This document shows positions 1 to 4,946 of a stretch of DNA of 5,550 bases, piece after piece. A model generated the notes under the pieces. It did no database searches. It was given only the letters and a program-made list of their open reading frames with translations, and was not told the DNA's origin. Source of the stretch: CAIOHW01 sp046317855 (lineage in GTDB: Bacteria > Bdellovibrionota > UBA1018). Position 1 is the stretch's first letter. The number at the start of each line of letters is the position of its first letter. The stretch lies in NCBI GenBank assembly GCA_046317855.1, contig JBKCVM010000001.1, positions 1 through 5,550 of the forward strand. Reading direction: 5' to 3'. A program made the translations under genes and the position numbers.

Positions 1-82
1 TTGTGTCCGCTTGTGGCTTGTGATGCTGTACCCTCTGGCTGTTCTCACTACTTGAAAGCGTACACCATCAAAGACCAAAACG

Positions 83-115
83 AAAAAACCCTGGAGATTT
101 AACAATCACCAGGGT
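83..115 (-). terminator. Intrinsic terminator downstream of the tRNA remnant
   Basis: Read on the minus strand, the sequence forms a perfect 7-bp stem (ACCCTGG at 115-109 pairing with CCAGGGT at 94-88) with a 14-nt loop, followed directly by a run of T (complement of the A run at 83-88). It starts only a few bases beyond the 3' end of the minus-strand tRNA remnant at 122-141. That is the normal place for the terminator of the original tRNA gene. It therefore supports reading positions 1-121 as host chromosome rather than mobile element. Confidence 0.75.
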
Positions 116-121
116 CAATAA

Positions 122-141
122 TGGGCGAAGAGGGACTCGAA
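122..141 (-). other. tRNA 3'-end remnant, candidate attachment site (att) at the left end of an integrated element
   Basis: On the minus strand these 20 bases read T-loop TTCGAGT, 3' T-stem strand CCCTC, 3' acceptor strand TTCGCCC and discriminator A, in exact tRNA geometry and with no encoded CCA. The bases that should supply the 5' T-stem strand (GAGGG) are absent: positions 142-146 read GCCTA on that strand, so the tRNA is cut off sharply at the T-loop. The acceptor 5' strand of the full tRNA would be GGGCGAA; I cannot name the isotype. Tyrosine-recombinase elements commonly use tRNA 3' ends and leave such a copy at the far end of the insertion. The intact tRNA should lie on the minus strand beyond the right end of the element, outside this window. 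Confidence 0.72.
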
Positions 142-166
142 TAGGCTTCAAAACGCCGGGGATTCG

Positions 167-331
167 TTGGATTCTGCGGCTACTGGGTTCTATAGCGGGG
201 TACATTGCCAAAATGTGGGTTCTGAGGCTGAGCTGGATGAGTGGCTGGCAATCTATGTTGAGGCTGACGAGCCGGCGCGTCGTGAGCTGATGGTGGTTGC
301 TAGGGAGCTTGCCCAGCGATTGCGAGCCTGA
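167..331 (+). CDS. Short hypothetical ORF next to the att site, possibly a C-terminal tail
   Basis: The frame ends at TGA 329-331. From TTG 167 it encodes 54 residues; a GTG at 215 would give 38. There is no ATG start. A weak purine stretch (GGGGA, about 158-162) precedes the TTG. The second half is acidic and helical (ELDEWLAIYVEADEPARREL, then a basic VARELAQRLRA end), which looks protein-like rather than random. The frame stays open leftward through the tRNA-derived att core and meets TAA at 119-121, exactly where host flank begins. In an excised circle the same frame could therefore join an ORF from the other end of the element. It may be a separate small gene, the detached tail of such a gene (for example an integrase), or not translated. 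I do not recognise a family. Confidence 0.35.
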   Translation: MDSAATGFYSGVHCQNVGSEAELDEWLAIYVEADEPARRELMVVARELAQRLRA

Positions 332-534
332 TCCATCTCCCCTGGGCTCTCCTCCCCTGGGGCGATGCGCCGGCGTGGTTTGCAGGGGTCCCTAGGCATA
401 GTGTATTTTGATAGTTGAACCAAGGGCGTGGAGGCTGATCCCCTCCCAAGTGCTTGAGGGTTCCTGATTCGTTGTCCTAGCGATTCGGAGCCCTCGGGCG
501 GCCCTTATCTCACAAAGACTAGGACAATCTGAAA
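332..534. other. Non-coding leader between the att-proximal ORF and the first large gene
   Basis: About 200 bases with no credible ORF on either strand. It holds two close copies of TCCCCTGG (338-345 and 353-360), a loose hairpin around 440-460 (CAAG-TG-CTTG core) and the long-range inverted repeat 472-480/519-527 described separately. A possible but weak promoter is TTGCAG at 380-385 with TATTTT at 404-409 (18-bp spacer, 3/6 and 4/6 matches). I would not call it without expression data. Confidence 0.5.
472..527 (+). promoter_or_regulatory. Inverted repeat overlapping the ribosome binding site of the 535 gene
   Basis: TTGTCCTAG (472-480) and CTAGGACAA (519-527) are perfect 9-bp inverted repeats 38 bases apart, with a small inner hairpin GCCC-TC-GGGC (490-499). 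The right arm contains AGGA (521-524), the only purine-rich ribosome-binding candidate for the ATG at 535. In RNA the long stem would hide that site; in DNA the arms could be a split operator. Which applies cannot be decided from sequence alone. Confidence 0.45.
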
Positions 535-1182
535 ATGAACGATTTAGAGCGGTTGGCGTTCGAGCTGCGGCTACCCTCGGGAAGTAAGCCTACCTTGGGA
601 GCCCGAGAGATATTCGAACGAGTGCGGCGGCGATTGGTCGAGCGGTATAATGAGCCCGATTTGGGTCAGGTCGAGAAGGGGCATATTCAAACGGTCCTGA
701 AAGTTTTGGTGAGGTCGGTCAAGGCTGATTTTGTTGAACCGTCGTTGAGGGTCGATAGAGAAGAGGCGGCCCGAATCTGCGAGCTACTGGCCCCCTGGCT
801 ATCCGATCCCTTAGAGAGCGATCCCTCAAAGCGTGATGGTGTCACGGATTCGAAAACGGCGAGCTTTGAACAATTAGGTGCGCCTAGAGATGGTTTGTTT
901 TCGGAGGAGCGTTGCTTCATCTGGGGCGGCGAAAGGTTCGAGCGGCTAACCGCAAAAATGATTGACGTATTGGGTGTTTTGGTTGATGCCTACGTGAGCG
1001 GCTTCCCTGTGGTAGATTTGCCCACAATTCGACAGCGAACGGGGCACGAATTTGACGGGGGTTTTGTGCGTCAAACCTTTCGAGTGAAGCGGAAGGGCGA
1101 GGAACCTATTCATCCTGTGGCAAGCGTGATCGAACGGGTTGCCGATGGTGAATATCGCTTGAAAGTGCCCAGGGCAGTCTAA
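535..1182 (+). CDS. Hypothetical winged-helix-like DNA-binding protein
   Basis: A 215-residue protein with no signal peptide or membrane segment. The N-terminal part (residues 1-90) is charged and mostly helical. Residues 91-125 form a polar linker. The C-terminal part (about 128-212) starts with a short hydrophobic strand (FIWGGERFERL), then two helices with an LT-K-x3-VLGVLVDAY core and a PTIRQRTG helix, and ends in a strand (GEYRLKV). That order resembles winged-helix domains in uncharacterised planctomycete proteins. The start is ATG 535, with AGGA about 10 bases upstream inside the right arm of an inverted repeat. It is the first large gene inside the element, upstream of the HTH and replication genes, which fits a regulatory role. 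The DNA-binding call is inference from fold pattern; no family is confidently recognised. The gene itself is clear. Confidence 0.75.
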   Translation: MNDLERLAFELRLPSGSKPTLGAREIFERVRRRLVERYNEPDLGQVEKGHIQTVLKVLVRSVKADFVEPSLRVDREEAARICELLAPWLSDPLESDPSKRDGVTDSKTASFEQLGAPRDGLFSEERCFIWGGERFERLTAKMIDVLGVLVDAYVSGFPVVDLPTIRQRTGHEFDGGFVRQTFRVKRKGEEPIHPVASVIERVADGEYRLKVPRAV

Positions 1183-1236
1183 AAAATGCCCAGAAAATGC
1201 CCGAATAGTCCCCGATGCTTGCCCAGGATAGTGCCC
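1166..1236 (+). repeat. Phased TGCCC direct repeats with a TGCCC-A-GGGCA dyad
   Basis: TGCCC occurs at 1166, 1187, 1198, 1220 and 1232, with a one-base variant TCCCC at 1209. Steps are 21, 11, 11, 11 and 12 bases, close to whole helical turns. The first copy is half of a perfect dyad TGCCCAGGGCA (1166-1176) in the last codons of the upstream gene. Similar flanks (AGAAAA, GAATAG, AGGATAG) follow several copies. The array ends about 75 bases before the ATG of the HTH gene at 1312, as expected for cooperative binding of a small DNA-binding protein to one face of the helix. Confidence 0.5.
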
Positions 1237-1263
1237 ATCTGAATCTGAATAATCCCATGCGTT

Positions 1264-1284
1264 GGCTGATCGATGTGATCGGCC
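1264..1284 (+). promoter_or_regulatory. Dyad upstream of the HTH gene
   Basis: GGCTGATC (1264-1271) and GATCGGCC (1277-1284) form an 8-bp inverted repeat around a 5-base centre, with one G-T pair when read as RNA. It lies 27 bases before the start codon at 1312 and no T run follows, so it is more likely an operator or leader hairpin than a terminator. Related words flank it: CTGAATAATCCCATG at about 1245-1259 and CTGATTCCCATG at about 1288-1299. Confidence 0.3.
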
Positions 1285-1311
1285 TATCTGATTCCCATGG
1301 GAGTGGATGAT

Positions 1312-1527
1312 ATGAGTGAACAAAATGAGGCTCGGGCTTTATTGCCCCTGCGGCGAGCTGCGAAGCGGGCGGGCGTTCCGTCTAAGTGGCTGAAAGAGCA
1401 AGCTGAGGCTGGGAACGTCCCTGGTTTAAGGGCTGGCAATCGATGGCTGTTTTTGCCTGATGCGGTGGTTGAGGCAATCGAGACGATGGCAAAAGCATCG
1501 AGCCCCCAGGTCAAGAGTAAGAGCTAA
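1312..1527 (+). CDS. Small MerR/excisionase-type helix-turn-helix protein
   Basis: A 71-residue protein. The start ATG 1312 is preferred over the in-frame ATG 1297 because GGGAG (1299-1303) sits 8 bases before it. Residues 13-50 form an HTH_17/excisionase-like domain: RRAAKRAGVPSKWLKEQAEA (helix-turn-helix), GNVPGLRAG (turn into the wing), then RWLFLPDAVVEAIE (strand and closing helix). The tail is basic and serine-rich. Proteins of this type serve as excisionases, phage regulators or AlpA-like activators. The element has a second such protein at 2014, so roles may be divided between excision and transcription. The phased TGCCC array and the dyad just upstream are plausible targets, but that link is inference. 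Confidence 0.8.
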   Translation: MSEQNEARALLPLRRAAKRAGVPSKWLKEQAEAGNVPGLRAGNRWLFLPDAVVEAIETMAKASSPQVKSKS

Positions 1528-1533
1528 GACGTT

Positions 1534-1562
1534 TTTCTCATATCAATTATTGACATGAGAAA
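1534..1562 (+). promoter_or_regulatory. 29-bp operator-like dyad overlapping a TTGACA promoter box
   Basis: TTTCTCAT-A-TCAA (1534-1546) and TTGA-C-ATGAGAAA (1550-1562) are inverted repeats of 13 positions with one mismatch around a 3-base centre. The right half contains a perfect -35 hexamer TTGACA (1550-1555). A matching -10 is poor (GATTGT at 1574-1579, 18-bp spacer, 3/6). No T run follows on either strand, so this is not a normal terminator. It lies in an AT-rich gap between the HTH gene and the gene starting at 1608, so a protein bound here could control that gene and the replication operon behind it. Confidence 0.5.
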
Positions 1563-1607
1563 TGTAAGAGATTGATTGTTAAACAAATACAACAAAACGG
1601 ATTTCAT

Positions 1608-2024
1608 ATGTTTGAGCATAATCATACGGATGAGCCATGCGACGAGTGCAAGGCGAAGATTCCCCCCAAGTCTGCGCTGACGGAGCTGCTCGGGTTCTAC
1701 TGGGATTATCTTGAGCCCTGGCATTGCATGGCGATCGTGGCAGAGGCCCGGCGTTGCGCGTTCGAGGATAGGGAGCAAGAGGAATGGGCTAAGGGCAAGC
1801 TGAAGCTGAAGGGCGGCCCGTTTGACGGATCCAAAGCAAGGGCGGAGATGTGCCTATTTGCGAGCCGTGGCCCTGTTGAGTTGCCCGAATCCCAGGGGAG
1901 GGTTGCCCTGTACCGATTCAGTAAAAACGAAGTGCTGTTCCACTATGTGAGAACTGAGCGTTGCGGCAATAAGCGGTACCAAGATGCTCAGCGAAATTTG
2001 CAGGGGGTGGCAAATGAGAGATAG
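1608..2024 (+). CDS. Hypothetical protein with HxH/CxxC N-terminus and GGPFDG domain
   Basis: From ATG 1608 (weak CGGA six bases upstream) the protein has 138 residues; an in-frame TTG at 1572 would add 12 but lacks a clear ribosome site. Residues 4-14 read HNHTDEPCDEC, a possible metal-binding cluster with two His and two Cys. Residues 22-58 look helical. From residue 65 a second part contains LKLKGGPFDGS, then GPVELPESQGRVALYRF and VLFHYV. This resembles small phage and actinobacterial proteins with a GGPxDG...Y.R...F.Y pattern and no known function. The stop (TAG 2022-2024) overlaps the next gene by 11 bases, so translation is probably coupled. Function is unknown and the metal-binding idea is only from spacing. 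Confidence 0.7.
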   Translation: MFEHNHTDEPCDECKAKIPPKSALTELLGFYWDYLEPWHCMAIVAEARRCAFEDREQEEWAKGKLKLKGGPFDGSKARAEMCLFASRGPVELPESQGRVALYRFSKNEVLFHYVRTERCGNKRYQDAQRNLQGVANER

Positions 2025-2283
2025 CATTACACTAACGGATTCAGAGATTCAATCAATCGCGGATAGAATCGCTAAGGCCCTCGGTGCAAGTTTTGGTTCG
2101 TTCCAAGCGGACGGGCTGCTTGATATTTATGGGGCGGCTGAGTTGCTCGGGTGTTCCGTTTCAACGTTGGAGCGACGAACAAAAGAGGGCTCCATTCCCT
2201 CGGTAAAATTCGGGCGACTGCGGCGATATCGGCGGGCTGACCTGTTGGCCATGCAAACAAAAAAAGGGGGAGCCGATGAGTAA
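2014..2283 (+). CDS. Second excisionase/MerR-type helix-turn-helix protein
   Basis: An 89-residue protein starting at ATG 2014, with GGGGG (2003-2007) six bases upstream; the in-frame ATG at 1984 has no comparable site. Residues 8-24 form an amphipathic helix. Residues 35-80 form an HTH_17-like domain: LLDIYGAAELLGCSVSTLER (helix-turn-helix), RTKEGSIPSVKFG and RLRRYRRADLLAM (wing and closing helix). The strongly basic RLRRYRR stretch fits DNA contact. The gene starts inside the end of the previous gene and its stop overlaps the primase start, so it belongs to the replication operon. It could be an excisionase, a replication regulator or an accessory initiator that recognises the origin; sequence alone does not decide. 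Confidence 0.85.
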   Translation: MRDSITLTDSEIQSIADRIAKALGASFGSFQADGLLDIYGAAELLGCSVSTLERRTKEGSIPSVKFGRLRRYRRADLLAMQTKKGGADE

Positions 2284-3304
2284 GCATCGAAAATCCCCCC
2301 AGGTGCAAAGGTTTGTTCATTATACGATTGCCGACCTGAAACGGCGAGCGGCTGGCCGATGGGTTGAGATACTCCAAGGGGCTGGAATACCCTCGGAGTT
2401 GCTCGAATCGCGGCGAGGGATGCCCTGCCCGAAATGTGGTGGCTCGGATCGATTCTCCCCGATGGACAATCTACCCCAAAGGGGAGCGTTGATCTGTCGA
2501 GGTTGCTTCCATTCATCGACGGAACCAAGGGCGGGAGATGGAATCGCTACCCTGCGATGGTGGCTCGGTCTGAGCTTGCCCGATGCGTGCCGATGGCTCG
2601 GGAATCATCTCGGGGGTGGCGTTGCCCTTCCTCGCGTGCATGCGTTTGTTCAAACTATCCCTATTCGGTCTTCGCCGGCATTTGGCAAACTGGCGGGGAT
2701 TTATACGGCGAGGATGACCGATACCCTTCTCGGAGCCGTGGCGGAGCTGTTGGGGCTCCCATCTGCTCCCCTGGTTCGTCTGGGGGTTGGATGGAGCCCA
2801 TCAGATCGAGCTACTACATGGCCGATGCGAAACGGTTCGGGCGATGTGATCGGTATTCGTTTGCGATGCCCTAAAACTGCGAGCAAGTGGAGCGTTAAGG
2901 GGTCGGCCCATGGGCTGTTCTATTGTCCATCGTTGCTATCCGTCGAGAGGCCTGAGCGTTTGTGGATCGTGGAAGGCAATACCGATGCGGCGGCCATTCT
3001 CTCCCTCGGGTTCGATGTGGTTGGCGTTCCCTCGGCTGGCGGTGGTTGCGATTTGCTGATTGATTTGGCAAGGCGGATCCTCCCAGGGGAAGTGGTAGTG
3101 TTGGCGGATTCTGACGATTCTGGAAGGCGTGGGGCGGAGCGAATCGCGGATGCAATGATGATCGTGGCCCCCGTGAGAATTGTGAGCCCTCCCCAGGGGA
3201 TAAAGGATTCTCGGTCGTGGGTTGTCTCGGGTGCTAGTCGTAAGGCTATTGAGTCGGCGGCGGATGCTGCTACGGTGCGACGTATTGCAATGGAGGGCAG
3301 GTAG
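2276..3304 (+). CDS. Phage/satellite-type DNA primase: four-Cys zinc domain plus Toprim
   Basis: A 342-residue protein. ATG 2276 overlaps the previous stop and has a strong GGGGGAG (2266-2272) just upstream. Residues 20-50 (LKRRAAGRWVEILQGAGIPS) are the usual lead-in to the zinc domain. Cys51-x2-Cys54 (PCPKCGGSDRF) and Cys74-x2-Cys77 form a four-cysteine zinc ribbon like those of phage T7 gp4-type primases. A helical core with WWLGLSLPDACRWLGNHLG follows. Residues 228-300 are a Toprim domain with Glu233 in WIVEGNTDAA and the DxD pair Asp278/Asp280 in VVVLADSDDSG; all three metal-binding acids are present. KDSRSWV at 310-316 is the usual end motif. It would make RNA primers for the element, working with the ATPase encoded one base downstream. 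Confidence 0.9.
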   Translation: MSKHRKSPQVQRFVHYTIADLKRRAAGRWVEILQGAGIPSELLESRRGMPCPKCGGSDRFSPMDNLPQRGALICRGCFHSSTEPRAGDGIATLRWWLGLSLPDACRWLGNHLGGGVALPRVHAFVQTIPIRSSPAFGKLAGIYTARMTDTLLGAVAELLGLPSAPLVRLGVGWSPSDRATTWPMRNGSGDVIGIRLRCPKTASKWSVKGSAHGLFYCPSLLSVERPERLWIVEGNTDAAAILSLGFDVVGVPSAGGGCDLLIDLARRILPGEVVVLADSDDSGRRGAERIADAMMIVAPVRIVSPPQGIKDSRSWVVSGASRKAIESAADAATVRRIAMEGR

Positions 3305-3305
3305 G

Positions 3306-4634
3306 ATGAGCGAAGAAAACAAAACGTTGAGCCTGAGAGCGACAAAGGCCCCCTATGGTATGGCCCGTATCGTGGCGGCCCTCGATGATCGAGAGCTGTT
3401 CGTTGATACGGCCGATCTGTGGAGCGATACCGATAGGGAACGTGTGGCCGATGCGATCCATCGAGCTTGCCCAGGTGTAGCGGTTGAGGATGTTCGGCGC
3501 AAGCTGTTGTTTGTCGATCGAGAGAATCTGCCTGAGATTATCCCAGGCGATGAGAGCGGAAAGCGTGAGCCCTTGCCCATCTCCCCTGGAGCCAAAGTAA
3601 TCGCGGGCGATCGGGATAATGTGGGCGAGGTCCTGCGAGATGATGGCGGTTCGTGCCTGGTTAAATTCGTGAGCCCGAGCGGAACCATAGCGGAAAGGTC
3701 GATCGACAAAACGCAATTGAAAACGATGAGCGGTGAGCCCCTGGCGGGAGATGCCGGCGCGAACGATCTAAAACCGATCCCGTTCGATGAGCTGAACCGA
3801 AACTTTCCAGAGCTGCGGCCGGAGGTGATCGGTGGGCTATTGAGGCGAGGAGAAACCATTAACCTTGTTGCTCCTCCCAAAGCTGGGAAGAGTTTCCTTC
3901 TCGGGAATCTGGCTTGGTCCGTAGCTACGGGGGCTGATTTTCTGGGGTTCCCATGCCAAAAATCGCGGGTTTTGGTTTTGGACAATGAGTTACACGCTGA
4001 ATCGATTGCCTATCGTCTGCGATCTATCGCGGATGCTATGGGGATAGGTGCATCGTATCGTTCGGCGGTAGATGTTATTCCACTGCGTGGCAGGTCCCTA
4101 ACGATCGATCTATTCGGCGAGGTGCTCGGGGCGGTTCCAGCGGGCGAGTACGGGTTGATTTGCGTCGATGCCTTGTATCGGGCGTTGCCTGAGGGCACAA
4201 ACGAAAACGGCAACTACGAAATGATGACCGTCTATAACCATCTCGATTCCCTGGCCCATCGGTGGCAATCGTCGTTTGTGGTGATCCATCACACAAGCAA
4301 GGGAGCCCAGGGGGAGAAGGGCGTTACAGACTACGGTGCTGGGGCTGGATCTGTTGCGCGAGCTGCCGACGATCATTTTGCTATCCGTGAGCATGAGGAG
4401 GAGGGGCACTTCGTCCTAGAGGGCGTTTGCCGATCATTCAAGAGCCCTGAGCCTGTGACGATCAAATTCGATTTTCCGCTCTGGTCCAAAGTCGATTTGG
4501 CTCCCAAGGTCCGGCGAACAAAAGCTAGGGACGATGAGCAAAAGCGGTTAGACGCTGAAAGGTGCGAGCAAATTCTATCGATCTTAGAGGCGAAATCTGA
4601 ACGGGTGATGCTTAAACGGATTATCGAGGATTGA
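3306..4634 (+). CDS. RepA/KaiC-type ATPase (likely replicative helicase), winged helix cut by an in-frame TGA
   Basis: A 442-residue protein. ATG 3306 follows the primase stop by one base and has GGAGGG (3292-3297) eight bases upstream; the longer frame from 3222 only overlaps the primase. Residues 95-140 (GAKVIAGDRDNVGEVL, then SCLVKF) resemble a small KOW/SH3-like barrel. Residues 160-395 are a RecA-fold domain: Walker A APPKAGKS (189-196), VLVLDNEL (222-229), Walker B YGLICVD ending at Asp288, sensor-type VVIHHTSKG (325-333) and GAGAGSVARAADD (344-356). These are typical of hexameric RepA-like plasmid helicases and their phage and satellite relatives. At residue 418 a C-terminal winged helix begins (RCEQILSILEAK, MLKRIIED) but TGA 4632-4634 stops it after its second helix. 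The missing half continues in the same frame downstream. ATPase activity should be intact; DNA or partner binding by the C-terminus may depend on readthrough. Confidence 0.88.
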   Translation: MSEENKTLSLRATKAPYGMARIVAALDDRELFVDTADLWSDTDRERVADAIHRACPGVAVEDVRRKLLFVDRENLPEIIPGDESGKREPLPISPGAKVIAGDRDNVGEVLRDDGGSCLVKFVSPSGTIAERSIDKTQLKTMSGEPLAGDAGANDLKPIPFDELNRNFPELRPEVIGGLLRRGETINLVAPPKAGKSFLLGNLAWSVATGADFLGFPCQKSRVLVLDNELHAESIAYRLRSIADAMGIGASYRSAVDVIPLRGRSLTIDLFGEVLGAVPAGEYGLICVDALYRALPEGTNENGNYEMMTVYNHLDSLAHRWQSSFVVIHHTSKGAQGEKGVTDYGAGAGSVARAADDHFAIREHEEEGHFVLEGVCRSFKSPEPVTIKFDFPLWSKVDLAPKVRRTKARDDEQKRLDAERCEQILSILEAKSERVMLKRIIED

Positions 4635-4646
4635 GAATCCAAGGGG

Positions 4647-4946
4647 ATGCATCGAGATACGACTCGGCGGCTACTGAACGTCATGGCTTCCCAGGGGAAG
4701 GTGGTTCGTGAGGAGGTTACTGAGATCGGGCGCAAGCGGCCTAATGTATACTTGTCGATGCCCAAAAGCGAGTCGGAGTCGGAATTAAGTCGGAACCAAG
4801 TCGGAATCGATTCCGACTCAGCAAAAGTGAGTCAGGTCGGTCTTATAAAAAGACCGACTGACTTACTTTCCTATTGTGAGTCGGATTCCGTCGGTATGAG
4901 CGACCAACTTACCAAAGGCGAGGAGAGAGTGAGGGGGGTAATATGA
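4647..4946 (+). CDS. In-frame continuation of the ATPase: second half of the winged helix plus low-complexity tail
   Basis: This reading frame is the same as that of the ATPase; only TGA 4632-4634 separates them. Residues 1-37 from ATG 4647 (MHRDTTRRLLNVMASQGKVV, then REEVTEIGRKRPNVYLSM) supply the recognition helix and wing that the upstream gene lacks, so the two halves make one winged helix. The rest (about residues 38-99) is polar, Ser/Glu/Asp-rich and built on repeated DNA words, so the DNA there seems more constrained than the protein. ATG 4647 has AAGGGG abutting it, too close for a normal ribosome site, so independent initiation looks poor. The piece is probably made by readthrough, by reinitiation 12 bases after the stop, or not at all. 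The stop (TGA 4944-4946) overlaps the next ATG. Confidence 0.5.
   Translation: MHRDTTRRLLNVMASQGKVVREEVTEIGRKRPNVYLSMPKSESESELSRNQVGIDSDSAKVSQVGLIKRPTDLLSYCESDSVGMSDQLTKGEERVRGVI
4771..4818. repeat. Iteron-like AGTCGGA array ending in a perfect 20-bp palindrome
   Basis: AGTCGGA occurs at 4771, 4777, 4788 and 4799. The last three are 11 bases apart and share the extended word AGTCGGAA. The last copy is half of a perfect palindrome, AGTCGGAATC (4799-4808) followed by GATTCCGACT (4809-4818). A further direct copy lies at 4879-4885. Regular one-turn spacing is typical of initiator binding sites (iterons) or cooperative operators. The array lies in the low-complexity tail of the ATPase frame, next to an AT-rich patch and a strong hairpin, making it the best origin candidate in the window. 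Confidence 0.55.
4827..4866. repeat. Long hairpin-forming inverted repeat beside the iteron-like array
   Basis: GTGAGTCA-G-GTCGGTCTT (4827-4844) pairs with AAGACCGAC-TGACTTAC (4850-4866) around the 5-base loop ATAAA. That gives 17 pairs with one bulged G at 4835 and one G-T pair. Both arms carry the GTCGG word of the neighbouring array. No T tract follows, so it is not a standard terminator. It could be an extruding cruciform, a single-strand initiation (primase-loading) hairpin at an origin, or an mRNA structure. Confidence 0.5.

Noticed and set aside
1..82. Coding region in the left flank (frame 2 is open to a TGA at about 53-55)
   Set aside because: Only about 17 codons are visible and there is no motif, so a partial host gene cannot be supported.
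3222..3305. Upstream in-frame ATG at 3222 as the start of the ATPase
   Set aside because: The extra 28 residues are a shadow of the primase C-terminus (Arg/Leu-rich), and ATG 3306 has a good ribosome site (GGAGGG) at the right distance.
3353..3985. Long minus-strand ORF of 210 codons opposite the ATPase
   Set aside because: It mirrors the ATPase coding frame, its product is low-complexity (Ser/Arg/Pro-rich) with no domain pattern, and the plus strand carries clear Walker motifs. The other long minus-strand ORFs (e.g. 4951-5469, 946-1323) fail for the same reason.
4632..4634. TGA read as an amino acid by a changed genetic code or as selenocysteine
   Set aside because: TGA ends other genes here at natural stop-start overlaps (4944-4946, 5303-5305), so it is a normal stop. 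I see no clear selenocysteine insertion hairpin right after it, and the ATPase family is not known for selenocysteine.
4771..4885. CRISPR array
   Set aside because: The repeated unit is only 7-10 bases at one-turn spacing, without the long repeats and unique spacers of CRISPR.
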